Origin: Coniferiporia sulphurascens
Taxonomy: Eukaryota; Basidiomycota; Agaricomycetes; Hymenochaetales; Hymenochaetaceae
Reading direction: 5' to 3'
NCBI GenBank assembly: GCA_002794785.1
Contig: NBBA01000001.1
Coordinates: 4,464,001-4,528,000, forward strand
Length of the DNA stretch: 64,000 nt
In this document: positions 1-11,950 of the stretch, one piece after another
Layout: every line of letters starts with the position of its first letter
Numbering within the stretch: position 1 is the stretch's first letter
The notes under the pieces: model-generated
Seen by the model: the letters and a program-made list of their open reading frames with translations, nothing else
Databases searched by the model: none
Told to the model about the DNA's origin: nothing
Translations under genes and position numbers: made by a program

Positions 1-3000
1 CCGCCCCGCCTCGCGGTCCGCCCTCCAACAATGCTCCTTCCTACTTCGATGGCAGAGACAGACCCCCACTGCAAACTGCCACAAGTCCTCGAGGCAATGT
101 GTCCTTCCAGAACACCGAACGCGGTGATCGTCGCGCCCCTCTCGATGACAACAGGCAGCGTCATTTGTCGAATTATCGCGACAGCGCCCTGCCCCCGACT
201 CCGAACGGCGCAAGGGACCCAGAGTCGGGCCATGGCCTCGATCCGGCCCACGTCGGCAGGAAGAAGAGTCTGGTGCGCCCTGACAGGGAAAAAATCGATC
301 CTGGGCACCGTCAGTGGCATTACAGAACTCATGCTGCTCAACTCGAGGACGAAGGGAAGGGCAGAGTAGGGCTGATGCCGTCTAGTAAGTCCCGCGCCCG
401 CCTCACCTGCGCATTTTCTGAGTACTTCCAGCCACTGGGAATTATCCCCAACGGGAAACTCTGCGCAGAGGAAAGTCGTTGCTCGGGCGAGAACAAGATA
501 TCCCCGAGTCGGGCCTCGCCTTGTTCAAGCGCGGCGCTACTCTCCGCCGAAGGCAGTCTAGGCAGACTATCCACAGCGAGCCTGACGCCCCCCGCGAGAA
601 GAAGACCTGCCTGCCCGACGTCCCTGGTCCCCACGACGCATGGATGACCTATTGTTATTTTCTCACCATCTGTATCCCAGGTTTCCTGCTAAGCGCATGC
701 GGTGCGTGTAAAATTTGATGTTTTAAATTCTCAGAGCTGGTTTTTAACATCGACCGCAGGCATGCGTACTCCTGAACAGAAACGTGCTTGGCGCGAGAAG
801 ATGGGTCTATTAAGTGTCATCTTACTGCTGATGGCTGGTGTCGCCTTCCTCACCTTTGGATTCACCCAAGCTGTCTGCGGCAAGCCCGCCCCGCGTTTTC
901 GTACGGGTAGTGTGGGAAACAACTCGGTCATTATCCACGGATATGACTACGACTTCTCGAACTTCACCCACCCCCAAACAGCCTCTTTCAATGGGAGCGT
1001 CAACCCACTGCTTACGGGTGGATGGAATGTTGCTGGCGGCGATATCTCCTTTATGTTCCAGAATGTTGGTGAAAGCTGTAAAGGGATCATTACTGGCGCA
1101 GGTAATACGAGCATTCCGACGCAGAACGGCGACCTCGAGTGGTACTTCCCTTGCAATGTATACAATCAATTCGGGACTACGAGCGTCAATTCCTCAAACT
1201 ATGGTTCTTCCACGACTTGTCATGTTACTAGCACTGCGCGCAACGATCTTGCTGGTATATCCCCTCAGGGTCAGGTCTACTACAAGTGGTCCGATGTCAA
1301 AGATCCTTCTCGTAACCTCGCGGTTTTCGAATCGTAAGTAACGCCACTAATGGGTGTTCTTCGGTGCTAAAAGTTTTTCTTCAGTAATGTGTTGGACTTC
1401 AGTCTGCTCAAATGGCTGGACACGAATCAAGTGACTTTTCCTAGCATTTTTAACGATTTCATGACAGGGAACGGCACATACAACACACGGGACATCACGA
1501 TGCAGTTATACCGTACCAATCAGAAGACACTCGGTCACTGTCTTCAGGACGTTCTCACAGTCGGCTTCATCGACACAGACACGATTGGTTGCGTAGCTTC
1601 AGAGGTCGTTCTTTATGTCTCGCTCGTTTTTATCATTGGCGTTGTCGCTATTAAGTTTGGGATGGCCGTGCTTTTCGGCTGGTTCGTTTCTTGGAGGCTT
1701 GGCAACTTTAGCAACGAAACGTACGAGCAGCGCATGCAGCGTGCAGAGGAGATCGAGCACTGGACAGGTGACATCTATCGTCCAGCGCCTGGTCGCTACA
1801 GACCGAATGTCAAGAACAGCGGCTCCTCGGAGAAATTTACAGCCAAGAGAAGGACTTTCCTGCCTTCTACTTCGCGGTTCACACCATCCGATGCGCTATT
1901 GAAAGTCAGCGGGAACCGACCGACGACAACATATGGGAACATGGAGGCGGTTTCGTACAAGCGAAGTACGGCTTATGGAGGCAAGAAACTCAGTCCGCCG
2001 GATACCCCTGCTTATAGATCTTCGCGCAGCTCGACATCACTGGGAGATAGTGCGTCGCACAAAGGCTCATTCAACGAAAGCCCGTGCCCTTTCCCTCTCA
2101 ACAATGTTATACCTCAACCGTCGTCAGACTTCATGCCGTTCAACTTTCCCTTGGCACACACTATTTGTCTCGTCACTGCTTACTCGGAGTCTGTTGAAGG
2201 TCTTCGGACAACGCTGGATTCTCTGGCTACAACTGATTACCCCAACAGCCACAAATTGCTGATGGTTATTGCTGACGGTATGGTGAAAGGTGCTGGAAAC
2301 TCGCTGACAACTCCGGATATCGTTTTGTCAATGATGACAGAATTGGTCATTCCTGCCGAGGAAGTCGAGGCGCATTCATACGTTGCCATCGCCGATGGAC
2401 ACAAGCGGCACAATATGGCGAAGGTTTACGCAGGCTTTTATTCGTACGACGACAATACCGTGGAACGCTCAAAGCAGCAGCGCGTACCGATCGTGCTCGT
2501 CGCGAAGTGCGGGAACCCACTTGAGCAGAATGATGCGAAGCCGGGAAACCGTGGCAAACGTGACAGTCAAATTGTGCTTATGGCGTTCATGCAGAAGGTC
2601 ATGTTCGATGAGCGCATGACAACACTCGAGTATGAGTTTTTCAATTCGATTTGGCGCGCGACGGGCGTAAGCCCAGATCGTTACGAACTGGTACTATGCG
2701 TCGATGCAGATACCAAGGTGTTCCCCGATTCTCTGACACGGATGGCATCATGCATGGTACACGACGAGGAAATCATGGGCCTTTGTGGCGAGACCAAGAT
2801 CGCAAACAAAGCCGAAACTTGGGTAACGATGATACAGGGTCGGTATTTTTACTTCTTTTTTCGCGTCCTCTCTGGTCTGACGGTTTTCCCTATTCAGTGT
2901 TTGAGTACTACATCTCGCACCATATGACGAAGGCTTTCGAGTCTATGTTTGGTGGTGTAACGTGTTTACCCGGGTGTTTCAGTATGTATCGCCTCAAGGC

Positions 3001-4842
3001 TCCTAAAGGACAAACCGGCTACTGGGTGCCCATTCTTGCCAACCCGGACATTGTTGAACATTATTCGGAGAATATTGTCGACACTCTGCACAAGAAGAAC
3101 CTACTGCTTCTTGGAGAGGATCGGTATTTGACAACACTGATGCTGAAGACATTCCCTAAGCGCAAGATGATTTTCTGTCCTCAGGCGGTGTGCAAGACGA
3201 TTGTTCCGGACACTTTCCGAATCCTGCTTTCTCAGCGCCGTCGCTGGATCAACTCCACAGTGCATAACTTGTTCGAGCTTCTTTTGGTCAGGGATCTGTG
3301 CGGAACATTCTGTTTCTCGATGCAGTTCGTCGTGTTCATGGAGCTCGCGGGTACTCTCGTGTTGCCGGCCGCCATCTCGTTCACACTCTACGTCATCATT
3401 GAAACCATCATCCCTGGTGGCGCCAACACAACAATCTCTCTTATCCTTCTCGCCATTATTCTCGGTCTACCTGGTATTCTCATCGTTGTCACGTCGCGTA
3501 AGCTCGCGTATGTCGGCTGGATGCTCGTCTATCTGTTCTCTCTCCCAATTTGGAATTTCGTTCTTCCGGCGTATGCGTTCTGGCATTTTGATGACTTCTC
3601 ATGGGGTCAGACGCGTAAGGTGTCCGGTGACAAGGATGAAGCACATGGTGACAAGGACGGCGAGTTCGACTCGACGCATATTGTTATGAAGCGCTGGGCA
3701 GAGTTCGAACGTGAGCGTCGGTGGAGAGGAGGAACCCAGTCACGCGACTCTGCCTTCTATGACCATCGTTCCAACTCGCCAAAGCGGTGCGCATCCTGAG
3801 ATATCCCTATTTTTCTCCGCTCGTGCTAAATGATACGAATTCTTTTTACAGTTCCTCGATGATTTCGACATCAGAGACGTTCCCATTACAACCATCTGAT
3901 ATGACAGACTCGGTAAACATTGGCGGTCAAACTCGGGCTAGGCAAGATAGCTCTCCGCTGGTCATGCTCCCGGCACCCTTGGCAATGAATGCACGATCGG
4001 GATTGGTTAATGCTTTATCGCCATCTACCTCGACTGGATTCTCTCGCACCAGCGAGGAGGTCCCGATGCTCGGTGATACGAACTCGCGTTCACGCTTAAT
4101 ATCCAGCCCTCCAGGAAACGAGTATAATCCGTTTAGTCCAACCGAAGGGTTCTCTTCTCCGCGAGTTACCTCACCCGCCTCTCCGGACGCCTACCCGATC
4201 GAATCCTTTGTAAATCGGGCAGGGCAAGGCGCTAATGGAGGTGCAAATGGTGCGATCCTTCGGCAAGCCACAGTGTCAAGCGCGTATCCGGGCGAGACGC
4301 AGAACCCGTACCGTCATTCGCAAGCACAGGCCGCAGGTTACGACGAGGAATACTCTATTACGGGAACTGCAGAATCGGACGATACGCAGGGATCGACGGT
4401 CCCTATTGCGGCGCGTGGCGCGCGGCCGCAGCAACGGCAACAGTCCTCGCCACAACCCCAGTATCAGCAGTATCAACAACAGCAGCAGTATCAGCAGCAG
4501 CAGCAGCAACAACAACAACAACAACAACAACAACAACGGCAGTATCAACAGCAGCAGCAACAGCAACAGCAGCAGCAGCAGCAGCAGCAACAACAGGCGC
4601 AGCAACGGCAACAGCAGCGGTCGCGCTCACGCGGCGTCAGTTTGGCAGATAATGGACCTGTCCCTGGTCCCGAAGGTGTGCGACGCGTGGCCCGGCCGCA
4701 GTCACGCCGGCCGTCGTCGCAGCAGCCGACGAATAGGTATTCGCGCTCTTCAATGTACGGAAGTTCAACCCCGCCGAACCCTACATCAACTGGGCTACCA
4801 CCGGGCGCCGCACCACCGCGGACGTACGGTGATCACCAGTAG
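1..4842 (+). CDS. CHS3: Class IV chitin synthase, 5' end outside window
   Basis: Polymerises UDP-GlcNAc into cell-wall chitin at the plasma membrane. Exons: <1-384, 432-701, 760-1333, 1385-2838, 2898-3786, 3852-4842; all splices are GT-AG and keep frame. The order seen is a basic cytosolic N-terminal part ([13 protein letters not shown]), the class IV stretch around [11 protein letters not shown], an N-terminal membrane span, an Asn-rich extracytoplasmic part with the cytochrome-b5-like KWLDTNQ region, a second span, then the GT2 catalytic core. In the core I see [17 protein letters not shown] near 3116 and QRRRW at 3233-3247, followed by C-terminal spans. There is no myosin motor, which fits class IV (yeast Chs3 type) rather than class V/VII. 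Intron 3787-3851 joins the core to a Ser/Pro/Gln-rich cytosolic tail with a polyglutamine run. Class is firm; the tail rests on one splice. Confidence 0.93.
4458..4617 (+). repeat. Polyglutamine CAG/CAA tract in chitin synthase tail
   Basis: Mixed CAG and CAA codons give runs of Gln broken by single Tyr, Arg and Ala residues. The unit varies between CAG and CAA and shows CAGTAT and CGGCAG interruptions, so it is an imperfect coding microsatellite. It lies in the last exon of the chitin synthase, in the predicted cytosolic tail. Confidence 0.9.
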
Positions 4843-6472
4843 AACATTTTCATAACCTTGACATTTCTATTTCTCGTTTCTTCCACATTCATCCTTCTTT
4901 GTCTCGCTGTGCTTTCATTCAGGCTCACCCTCTTCTCCTCCATCTTTTCCCTTTCTCTCGTTAAGTTTAAGTGCAGAGAACACTCTCGGACCCTGATAAT
5001 AATCTGCTTGCACACTGTTTCCTCGCACGCAATGGACGATCTGTGTAATGAATTTTTTCTCCCCCCGACAACCATACATATGACCTCGTCGATTATTCCT
5101 CCCGGCGCACTTCCGTGATGATGATACCTGCTCCCGCTCCTCTCCCCTGACGCGCGCGGACGCGCAAGACTAGTAGCGATAACATACACAATTTGAATCG
5201 AGCATCCTAGTAGCCAATTACGAGTACGTTTGTCTGAAGGTAACAAAGCGGACTGCCGAATGGCCGTGAACTCGTATGCAGACTCGCTTGGCGTGTTCTG
5301 GGACTTCAGAAAAATATATCGTGTCGCGGTACGGGGGGTTCGGGTTGTAGCGGACTCAGTAGTTGCTGAGAGACAAGTGGGGTCAATCGTCACTGCTACT
5401 GCTCGCGACTCTATAAGAAAATCCGCATACGCTGCAACGTTTGTTTTGATATTGTAGCGCATTTAGCCCTTCCGCTGATCTTTTTGACATTGAAATGTTA
5501 GCGAATGAGGTTTGCGACAGCATCTGTGTGAATTTTATTACTGGAGGATACTATTGCACTACATGCGAGGGCGGCGGGCTCATATGAATCGTCATGCTCT
5601 GCCAGCGAAGACCGGTCGGAAGACTCGGACATTACTGATATGCCAGAAACTTAGAGACACTCGAGTCACCAGCAATACAATCCAAGAATATAAACAGCTG
5701 TTTTTAAGCGTGGAACGACGTATCGTGTTGGCGAGCGAGAAAAGATCCCCCTTTCCACTTTGATATACTTCGCTGGAGTTTGGGTGGGTAACTCCGTTTA
5801 CTAGTAATGACTCATGAGGACGTCAGTGGTCTCTTATGAGTCTTATATCTGCAGATATCGGTTCAATTGATCTCTCTCGCTCCGTATGGCGTAGGAGGAA
5901 GTCGGGATTGCGGATATAATTTACTCTACGCTGTGGCTTGGAGTATACAAGCGTGGCGAGGTGCCAACTGCCGAAACCCGAAATCGCGACAATGCTAGGC
6001 CGTAAATACCATGAGACGGAACGGGACAAATCAGAAATACTGTAGCCCGGCCATCCTATCGCTTTATGATACACGAGAACCTGTTGATACCGGTCGCATT
6101 TCGCTTCTGCGGCACCCTGCGGGCCTACGGAGGATTTAGTACCGCAGCCAACGCCTCAGCAAAGCCAAATTTTAATGTCTCCGAGTTAGACGATGAAGCT
6201 ATAGAATTAACGTCAACAGTTCTGGTATGTAAGTTGTGCTCTCAGTTATACTTCGTCGCGGTTGGGAGCTGAGGCACTAGATCGAACTTGGACTCGGATG
6301 CGCTGCAAAGTTTAAGCTGCAATAGCTTACAAATAATGGTATATAGTCACGCTGTAGTCACGACCCTAATCGACGGTTTTGGACTCGAGATTTGCCGACT
6401 GAATTTCACCAATTAGACATCCGTGTGCACTCCATCTATGCACTAGCACCCCGTCTGTTAACTCGACAGAAA
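4843..6472. other. Intergenic region, no gene seen
   Basis: It holds the chitin synthase 3' end and the upstream region of the next gene. The first 250 nt are rich in T and C, as expected of a 3' UTR. A minus-strand open frame at 4833-5462 and short plus-strand frames (5230-5457, 5512-5763, 6066-6272) have no recognisable domain, codon pattern or splice continuation. A TGACTCA (Gcn4/AP-1-like) word lies at 5809-5815, which may be chance. I see no repeat or RNA gene. Confidence 0.6.
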
Positions 6473-9302
6473 ATGCCGGAAATGTTTGTGGATGCAATGC
6501 CAAATGGCACACAAGCACGCGATCTCTCCAAGCCTGCGCAGCTTTCAATGGTAAAGGCGTCGGCGGCGAATGGCGCGGGGCTCGTGCGGGCGTTGGAGAC
6601 GCCAAACGCGCTCCGACCCGAGGACGACGACACCAAGTCGGCGGTGGCGAAGAAAAAGAAGAAAAAGCGGGCCAAAAAGCCTGCTGCGAAGAACAAGGCC
6701 GGCGACGAGGATTGCACGTCGAGCCCCAGTCCGCTCGCCCGTTCGCCCGCCGTGCTGTGTATCAGCAGGAACAAGCACTGGAAGTACATCAGCTCGTACC
6801 ACGTATGTTTTCGTCTCCAAACACCGACTCAAGACTCACTCACTCACTCACTCATGCGGGCGGGGAACAGGGCCCATGGCTGCAACTCCCGCTCGAACTG
6901 CTAGAATCGCTCCTTATCCTCAACCTCGACCCCATCACGGTCACCACCGATCTCTACTCGCCCCCAGAGCCTGGGTCCATGCTCGCACAGTTTAGCTTCA
7001 CCCGCCTGCAAGAGCACAGTAGCTCGCTCACCAGCCTCGACACTGACTCCCCACACGTGCACAGCCCGTCCTCCGGAACCAGTACTCCATACGCGCAGCA
7101 GCCCCCCATGCGTGCTGCACCGCCTCCAATAGACCCGGGCGTCTTTCGCTCCGTCGCGGCCATCCGGCGGCTCATCGACGAGGCAGCTGAGCTCGCCGTG
7201 CGTGCATCCTCCAGGCTCTCTGCCGCTGCACTCAGCGCTCGTGACGCACTTGGACTGAGCGGCGGCGGTGGTGGCGGCTCGTGGGGTGCTTCGCAGTCGC
7301 TTGGGCTAGGCGGCATGACCATGGGCGATTTGGGGTATGGGTCCGGTGGGGGCGGCCGGAACGCGCCGATGTCCGCAACGCGTGTGCACCGCCTGCGCGC
7401 ACTTGCAGTGCAGAAGCTCGCGGACGCGTACAAGGCGGACGAAATCGCGTCAAGCGTGATGGTTATGCAGCGAGGTACCGTTTTCGACGACGTCGCGGAG
7501 AAAGTGCTCAAAGTCGGTGAGTGGCCTCTGCCGGTCCTGGCCCCGGCCCCCCCAGCCCCTTCCTCCCCCGCCCCGTCCTCTTTTTATATTTGCATTCGTG
7601 AATGAAAAGGCAATTTATAGACCCGAAAAACGTCGATGCGCGCTACGTGCATTTCTTTCACGAAAAGATTCCGTCAAGGTAAATAAATGCGCTGATTATT
7701 CCGAGAGGCCAGGGTTTACTCAAACGATATAAATACAGACAACTCGCCGAGTCGACTTCGACTGCCGTACTCGACCAGCTGATAGCTGAAAACCCTCAAC
7801 ACCTCGAATTCTACCGCACACGTGGAGTCGTCCATTGTTTCAGAGATGAATACGTCTTAGCTGCAAGGGATTTCACCTTTGCGCTGAAGGAATCACGCGT
7901 CGTGCGTCGCGCGCGGCATACACATGACCCCATAATGTGTCCCACCGGAGGCGGACACCACCCAAGGGCGAAGCGCAAAACTTCGAAGGTCAACGGGCAA
8001 GCGCCTCCAGCTGGCACCGCCACCGTTGTCGGCGAGGCCAACAGCGAGCCGCCGCTGCCGCACCCGTCCTTGCTTCCCGACGCGCCCGTGCCTCTAGAAC
8101 CACAGGTACTCTTCCACCGTGGTGCGGCGTATCTCTCACACGCGTTCTTCCTCATCGAGGAGGCGCTCTTCACGCTTGAAGGTATCCCGCGCATCCCGCC
8201 GAACGACTTTGACGAGGTCCACCTTGCATACATCACCCATGGCCGCTACGGCGGCACCGAAATCGGCAACCCTGACGGCCCGCTTGGCGCGCCGGATGGC
8301 GTCAAGGCGCGCGCCTATCACGCCGCGTTCACGCAGAGCGGGCTCCGCGAGCGGGTATGCGCACTGCTGCGTAAGAGTAAGCGCGACCACGAGAGGTTCC
8401 TCGCACACTTCGACATAATCGGGGCAGAGTCAGACCCGGACAGTGCCGGCGACATCCTGCAGCAGATCGAATATGCATTCCTGCTCCTCGAGACCTTCCG
8501 CCCGTACACCCGAACGTCCGACACAGGCACCTCCGCCTCCACCTCCGCCGCGGGGAAACAGGGTGCACTACTCTCAGATATCCCGCTCCCCTTCTCGACG
8601 TACCACCCACTCCTGCTCGAGTCGCACTTCAGCGTACTCCTCTGTCTTTTACTGCTCGGCGAGTTCGACGTACTCGCGCACACGTTCGTGCGCACCGCGC
8701 GTGCCGTCGCAGGGCTCGAGGGTTATCCTGTGTTCCTACCCCCGCGCTCGATGGCCCAGGCCGAATTCTGCGAGACGCTCGAGCGCCTCGCGGGCGGTTG
8801 GAGGTGCGGCGGGATGCCCGACGCGCTCGTGCACGTCGTAGAGTCAAAGCAGCAGTCGCATACTCCCATGCCGACACCATCGCCCCTCGTCCAGCCCGAC
8901 GACCAAACGACCGTGCCCTCGTCCTCTGCGGGCCCGTCGATGTCCACGAACGGTCCCTCAGCGTCCGGGTCCGGATCGCCCGCAAGTGACGAGGACAACC
9001 ACAATCCATCCTCCGGACCACCGGATCCGGATACGGAGGCAACAGCCGTCCGGCGCACCGCGCTCGAGCACCTGCGTCTACTGCTCGCACCACTGCACGC
9101 GCGTCTGCGCACGCGTGCGGAGGGTGCGCGGACCACAAACTCCGGACACGGACACGGAAACGGCTCGACTGGGGGCGGGGGCGGGGAGCGCAAGCCACCC
9201 GCCCCGCTGAACCTCGCGCTACACGGTGCGCGCGTCGAGGTGATCCTCGCGTGGCTTGGTGCGGTGCAGCTGCCCGAGCTCGAGGCCATCGCGGATCTCT
9301 GA
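6473..9302 (+). CDS. Conserved basidiomycete-type protein of unknown function
   Basis: Exons 6473-6802, 6871-7516, 7621-7678, 7739-9302 give 865 aa. The start is the first ATG of the run beginning MPEMFVDA; an in-frame ATG at 6392 would add 27 residues of poor quality. Order seen: a Lys/Ala-rich basic segment resembling a nuclear localisation signal (near residues 62-78), the block SSYHGPWLQLP then LELLESLLILNLDP, a low-complexity linker, helical segments including YRTRGVVHCFRDEY and AARDFTFALKE that look like one TPR-type helical pair, and a long helical region (LFHRGAAYLSHAFFLIEEA) with Ser/Gly/Pro-rich loops at the C-terminus. I do not recognise a named family. The clean splicing of each block argues for a real gene. 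The basic segment suggests nuclear location, which is inference. Confidence 0.75.
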
Positions 9303-9708
9303 TCTCTGAGCCCCTTCCCTCCCTGGACCTGAAAGAGCATATTTGAAGTGGGCCCGGGGCTTCGTAGATTCAATTTGACCTTTTTGTTTTTCTTTCTTTC
9401 TCCTTTCTCTGTCCCGTCTATTTATGAGATATCTGTATGTTACGAGCGATCGACCGTCTTCTACTTCCCATTTCTTGCTCTTGTTCTTGCCTCTTTGCTC
9501 ATCTCCTCTGTACGTTCCCCTTTGTACTGTCCCTGGTTGAGGAGCCGTTCCCCGGGAGCGGCCAGGGTAGCGAGCCATACACGAAAATCCTAAAAGATGC
9601 ACCCGTTCAAGTCCGAGTCCGAATCTAAATCCGAGTCCTAGTCCATAGTAAGGTAAACAGCAAATATAAATACACACGACCGCCCAGCACCAGCAGTGTA
9701 GTGCTGAG
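9303..9708. other. Convergent spacer, C/T-rich
   Basis: It separates two convergent genes and contains a long pyrimidine-rich run at about 9370-9560, then short CCGAGTCCGAATC-like repeats near 9612-9640. I see no gene. Confidence 0.6.
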
Positions 9709-10748
9709 CTAATCGCGCTTCAAACCGGCATACCCCAGCTCCTTTCGAGCCGGCCCGACGACGCCTTCCAGTGCGCGGAGGGTTGGGGGGATCGCGAGTG
9801 CCGCGACGGCGAGGGCGGGGACGACGAGGAGAAGCGTTGGAAGGAGGGAAGAAGGGAGGACTCCGAGGAGGAGAGGTTCGAGTGTGAGCGTGAAGGGGAC
9901 GGGGACGGGGTCTGTGCGGGTGTGTGGAGGTTTGTTGAAGAGGGAGGAGAGGGAGGGAGGAGGGGAAGGGAGGGGCGGCCGGACGCCTGTGTCTACGAGC
10001 CGGATTCGCGCGAATTGTACGCGCGTTGTTGGAGCGTCCTTGAGCTCGGGTTCGACGTCGGGGCTCGGATCGGGGGCATGGTCGTGGTCCGGTGATGTTG
10101 TGTTTAGAAGGTCCTGAAAGTGCGAGGCGAGTGCGGCTGGTGTGTAGAGCGCGATGTCGAAGTCCGTGGGGTACTTTTCGGATGTATTGCTGGTTAGAAT
10201 CAAGGAGAGGTTTAAAAGAAGAGGGAATGGACAGAGAAAGAGGAAAAAGAAGAGGAAGAGAAACAAGAAACGAGAAACGAGAACAAGAGCTCGAGCGGCG
10301 AAGGAGAATGACAGAGCATGGGGAAAACGAACCCGCGAGACAGAAGGGTGCAAAGGACACTCACGAAAGCAGGCCACGACACGCGCAGCGTGAAGCGCTC
10401 AAAGCGCATCCAAGACGCGTCGTCGAGGTCGAGCCGTACCCACAGCTCGTGCTCGCACCCCTCAGCCTGCGTGCTCTCAGCCCGCATCGACACCGGCTCG
10501 CAGACATCACGCAGGGGCGTACCAAGCGGGGCGGGCACGATAGCAAACACACGCGTGTGCGCGGGGGTAGACGCGTGCAATACAGGCCACGCCGCCGCTA
10601 CTTCGCTGACGGCGGCGACGGCAGCGGCGGGGGGCAGAGAAGACCCGGAGGCGAAGGCGTGGATGTTCCTGATCTCAGTATTTGCAGATGCGTACGGGAG
10701 GGAGAGGAGGCTGCTCAGGATGAGGAAGGGGAGAGTGAGGGACAGCAT
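9709..10748 (-). CDS. Predicted ER type I membrane protein, possibly Pga1-like
   Basis: Two exons on the minus strand, 10365-10748 and 9709-10173, give 282 aa. The N-terminus (MLSLTLPFLILSSLLSLPYA) is a clear signal peptide, followed by ANTEI. The middle is a lumenal domain (WVRLDLDDASWMRFERFTLR, then SWPAF spliced to YPTDFDIALYTP), and the C-terminus has one membrane span (VLPSSLLPTLLLVVPALAV) and a short tail. This topology, and an NTE motif just after the signal peptide, resemble Pga1, a subunit of GPI mannosyltransferase II. PIG-X/Pbn1 has a similar shape and is the alternative. The 191-nt intron is longer than its neighbours and ends in AAG, so the acceptor is the weakest point of the model. 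Function is a suggestion only. Confidence 0.65.
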
Positions 10749-11497
10749 AGTTGTTGTATCATGCGTGAAGTCTTTACTAGCCGCTGACGCTGGCGCGCGT
10801 CCGCGTCGAGGGATGTAGTGAGTCCGAGATTGTCGTACATGCCGAATATGGTAATCGCCTGAGTTGAGTCGAGCCACGTAGAGTCGAGTGTGGCTGAGCT
10901 TGTGAGCTGTGAACTTTGAACGAAATCGTTGATAATTAATCGGCCTTGGGACATCACTGCCGATTCTTGATAAGCACACACACATACACCCTTCCCATCA
11001 GTTTCAACATGTAGTGCAAGGTACCGCAGCCTGTGCCAGTGTCCCCGTTCACTCCCACCAGCACTTCCGCTTCCAGGCCCATGCCGACTTCGAGCGTCGA
11101 GTCAAGCCAGAGCGTGGATGATCAGGGTTGAGGCTGAACCAGTACAGACTTCGGACATATACACGGAACGACTCAGGCGTATCAAAATCACATCAAGCCC
11201 TCTTCTCATCAGGAATCAGGAGCATCGTGGCCCGTTGCCGCGCAATGCTCAGTACACGGGTACACGTCCCCGTTCCCGTTCCCGCAGTCGGAACCAGTGC
11301 CCCCTTCCGCTTCCAGGTTCGCGTATACTTCGGGGGAAAGGGGGGGGGGGATCCCTGGATCCCTAGACGTGAACGGTAAGGGGCCCGTAAAGGACTCGAA
11401 CCTCGAACTAGAACACTAATCCTGATTCCTGACTCCCGGGCCCAGAACCCCGAATCTCCCACTGCCAATGGACCAACGCCAACGCACTAACTTGGAT

Positions 11498-11522
11498 GCT
11501 GTCCTAGGAAACTTAACAACAG
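11498..11522 (+). repeat. 25-nt dispersed element, copy 1
   Basis: A 25-nt word centred on TCCTAGGAAACTTAACA recurs 428 nt downstream with two differences. It is flanked by unrelated sequence and lies in the gene-free block. Confidence 0.75.
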
Positions 11523-11925
11523 CGTTGCATTGATTGACCACTAGTACTGCAGCCCGAAGCCCGATCTCTGACGTGTCATACCCAAAGCTGCGCGAAGGCA
11601 AAAACAAAGACAAAGACAAAGAAGAAGCCCGAAGTTCCAGGGTCTACATCAGAGCCTAGACACGTACACACATACTCAGACTCAGAATCAGACTCAGACT
11701 CATCCGTGTTCAACGCTTCGAGTCACAGTTAGCACCCCCCCCCCTCCCCCGGCTATGTTACCCGCACAGCAGTCCCTAGGCGTTTCATAACAATAACAAT
11801 AATGACATTAATGGAGGTGACGATTGACGGTGCTGACTCGGACTCGGACTTGGATGTCAACGAAAGCGCCGCGACATCCACTGCATAATCGATAACCGAC
11901 GCACCAGGCTAGTCATCGTGACGGT

Positions 11926-11950
11926 GCTATCCTAGGAAACTTAACATCAG
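11926..11950 (+). repeat. 25-nt dispersed element, copy 2
   Basis: Second copy of the element at 11498-11522, in the same orientation with two substitutions. Both copies sit outside the simple-repeat words around them. Confidence 0.75.

Noticed and set aside
4276..4630. Minus-strand poly-Leu and poly-Ala/Val frames
   Set aside because: Antisense of the CAG/CAA polyglutamine tract; an artefact of repeat composition.
4833..5462. 209-codon minus-strand frame over the chitin synthase 3' end
   Set aside because: No recognisable motif; it overlaps the coding end of the chitin synthase by a few bases and reads as the complement of a T/C-rich 3' UTR.
8629..9373. Long minus-strand frames opposite the unknown gene (8629-9198, 8723-9373)
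   Set aside because: Shadows in a GC-rich coding exon; Arg/Ala/Ser-rich without structure.
9638..10360. 240-codon minus-strand frame overlapping the Pga1-like gene
   Set aside because: Arg/Pro/Ser-rich, alternative frame of the real exon; it lacks the conserved continuation from exon 1.
11385..11470. tRNA-like sequence on the minus strand (GGTTCGAGTCC with GGGCCCG/CGGGCCC ends)
   Set aside because: The T-arm stem does not pair properly and the distance between the acceptor-like halves is about 58 nt, too short for a tRNA; no anticodon arm.
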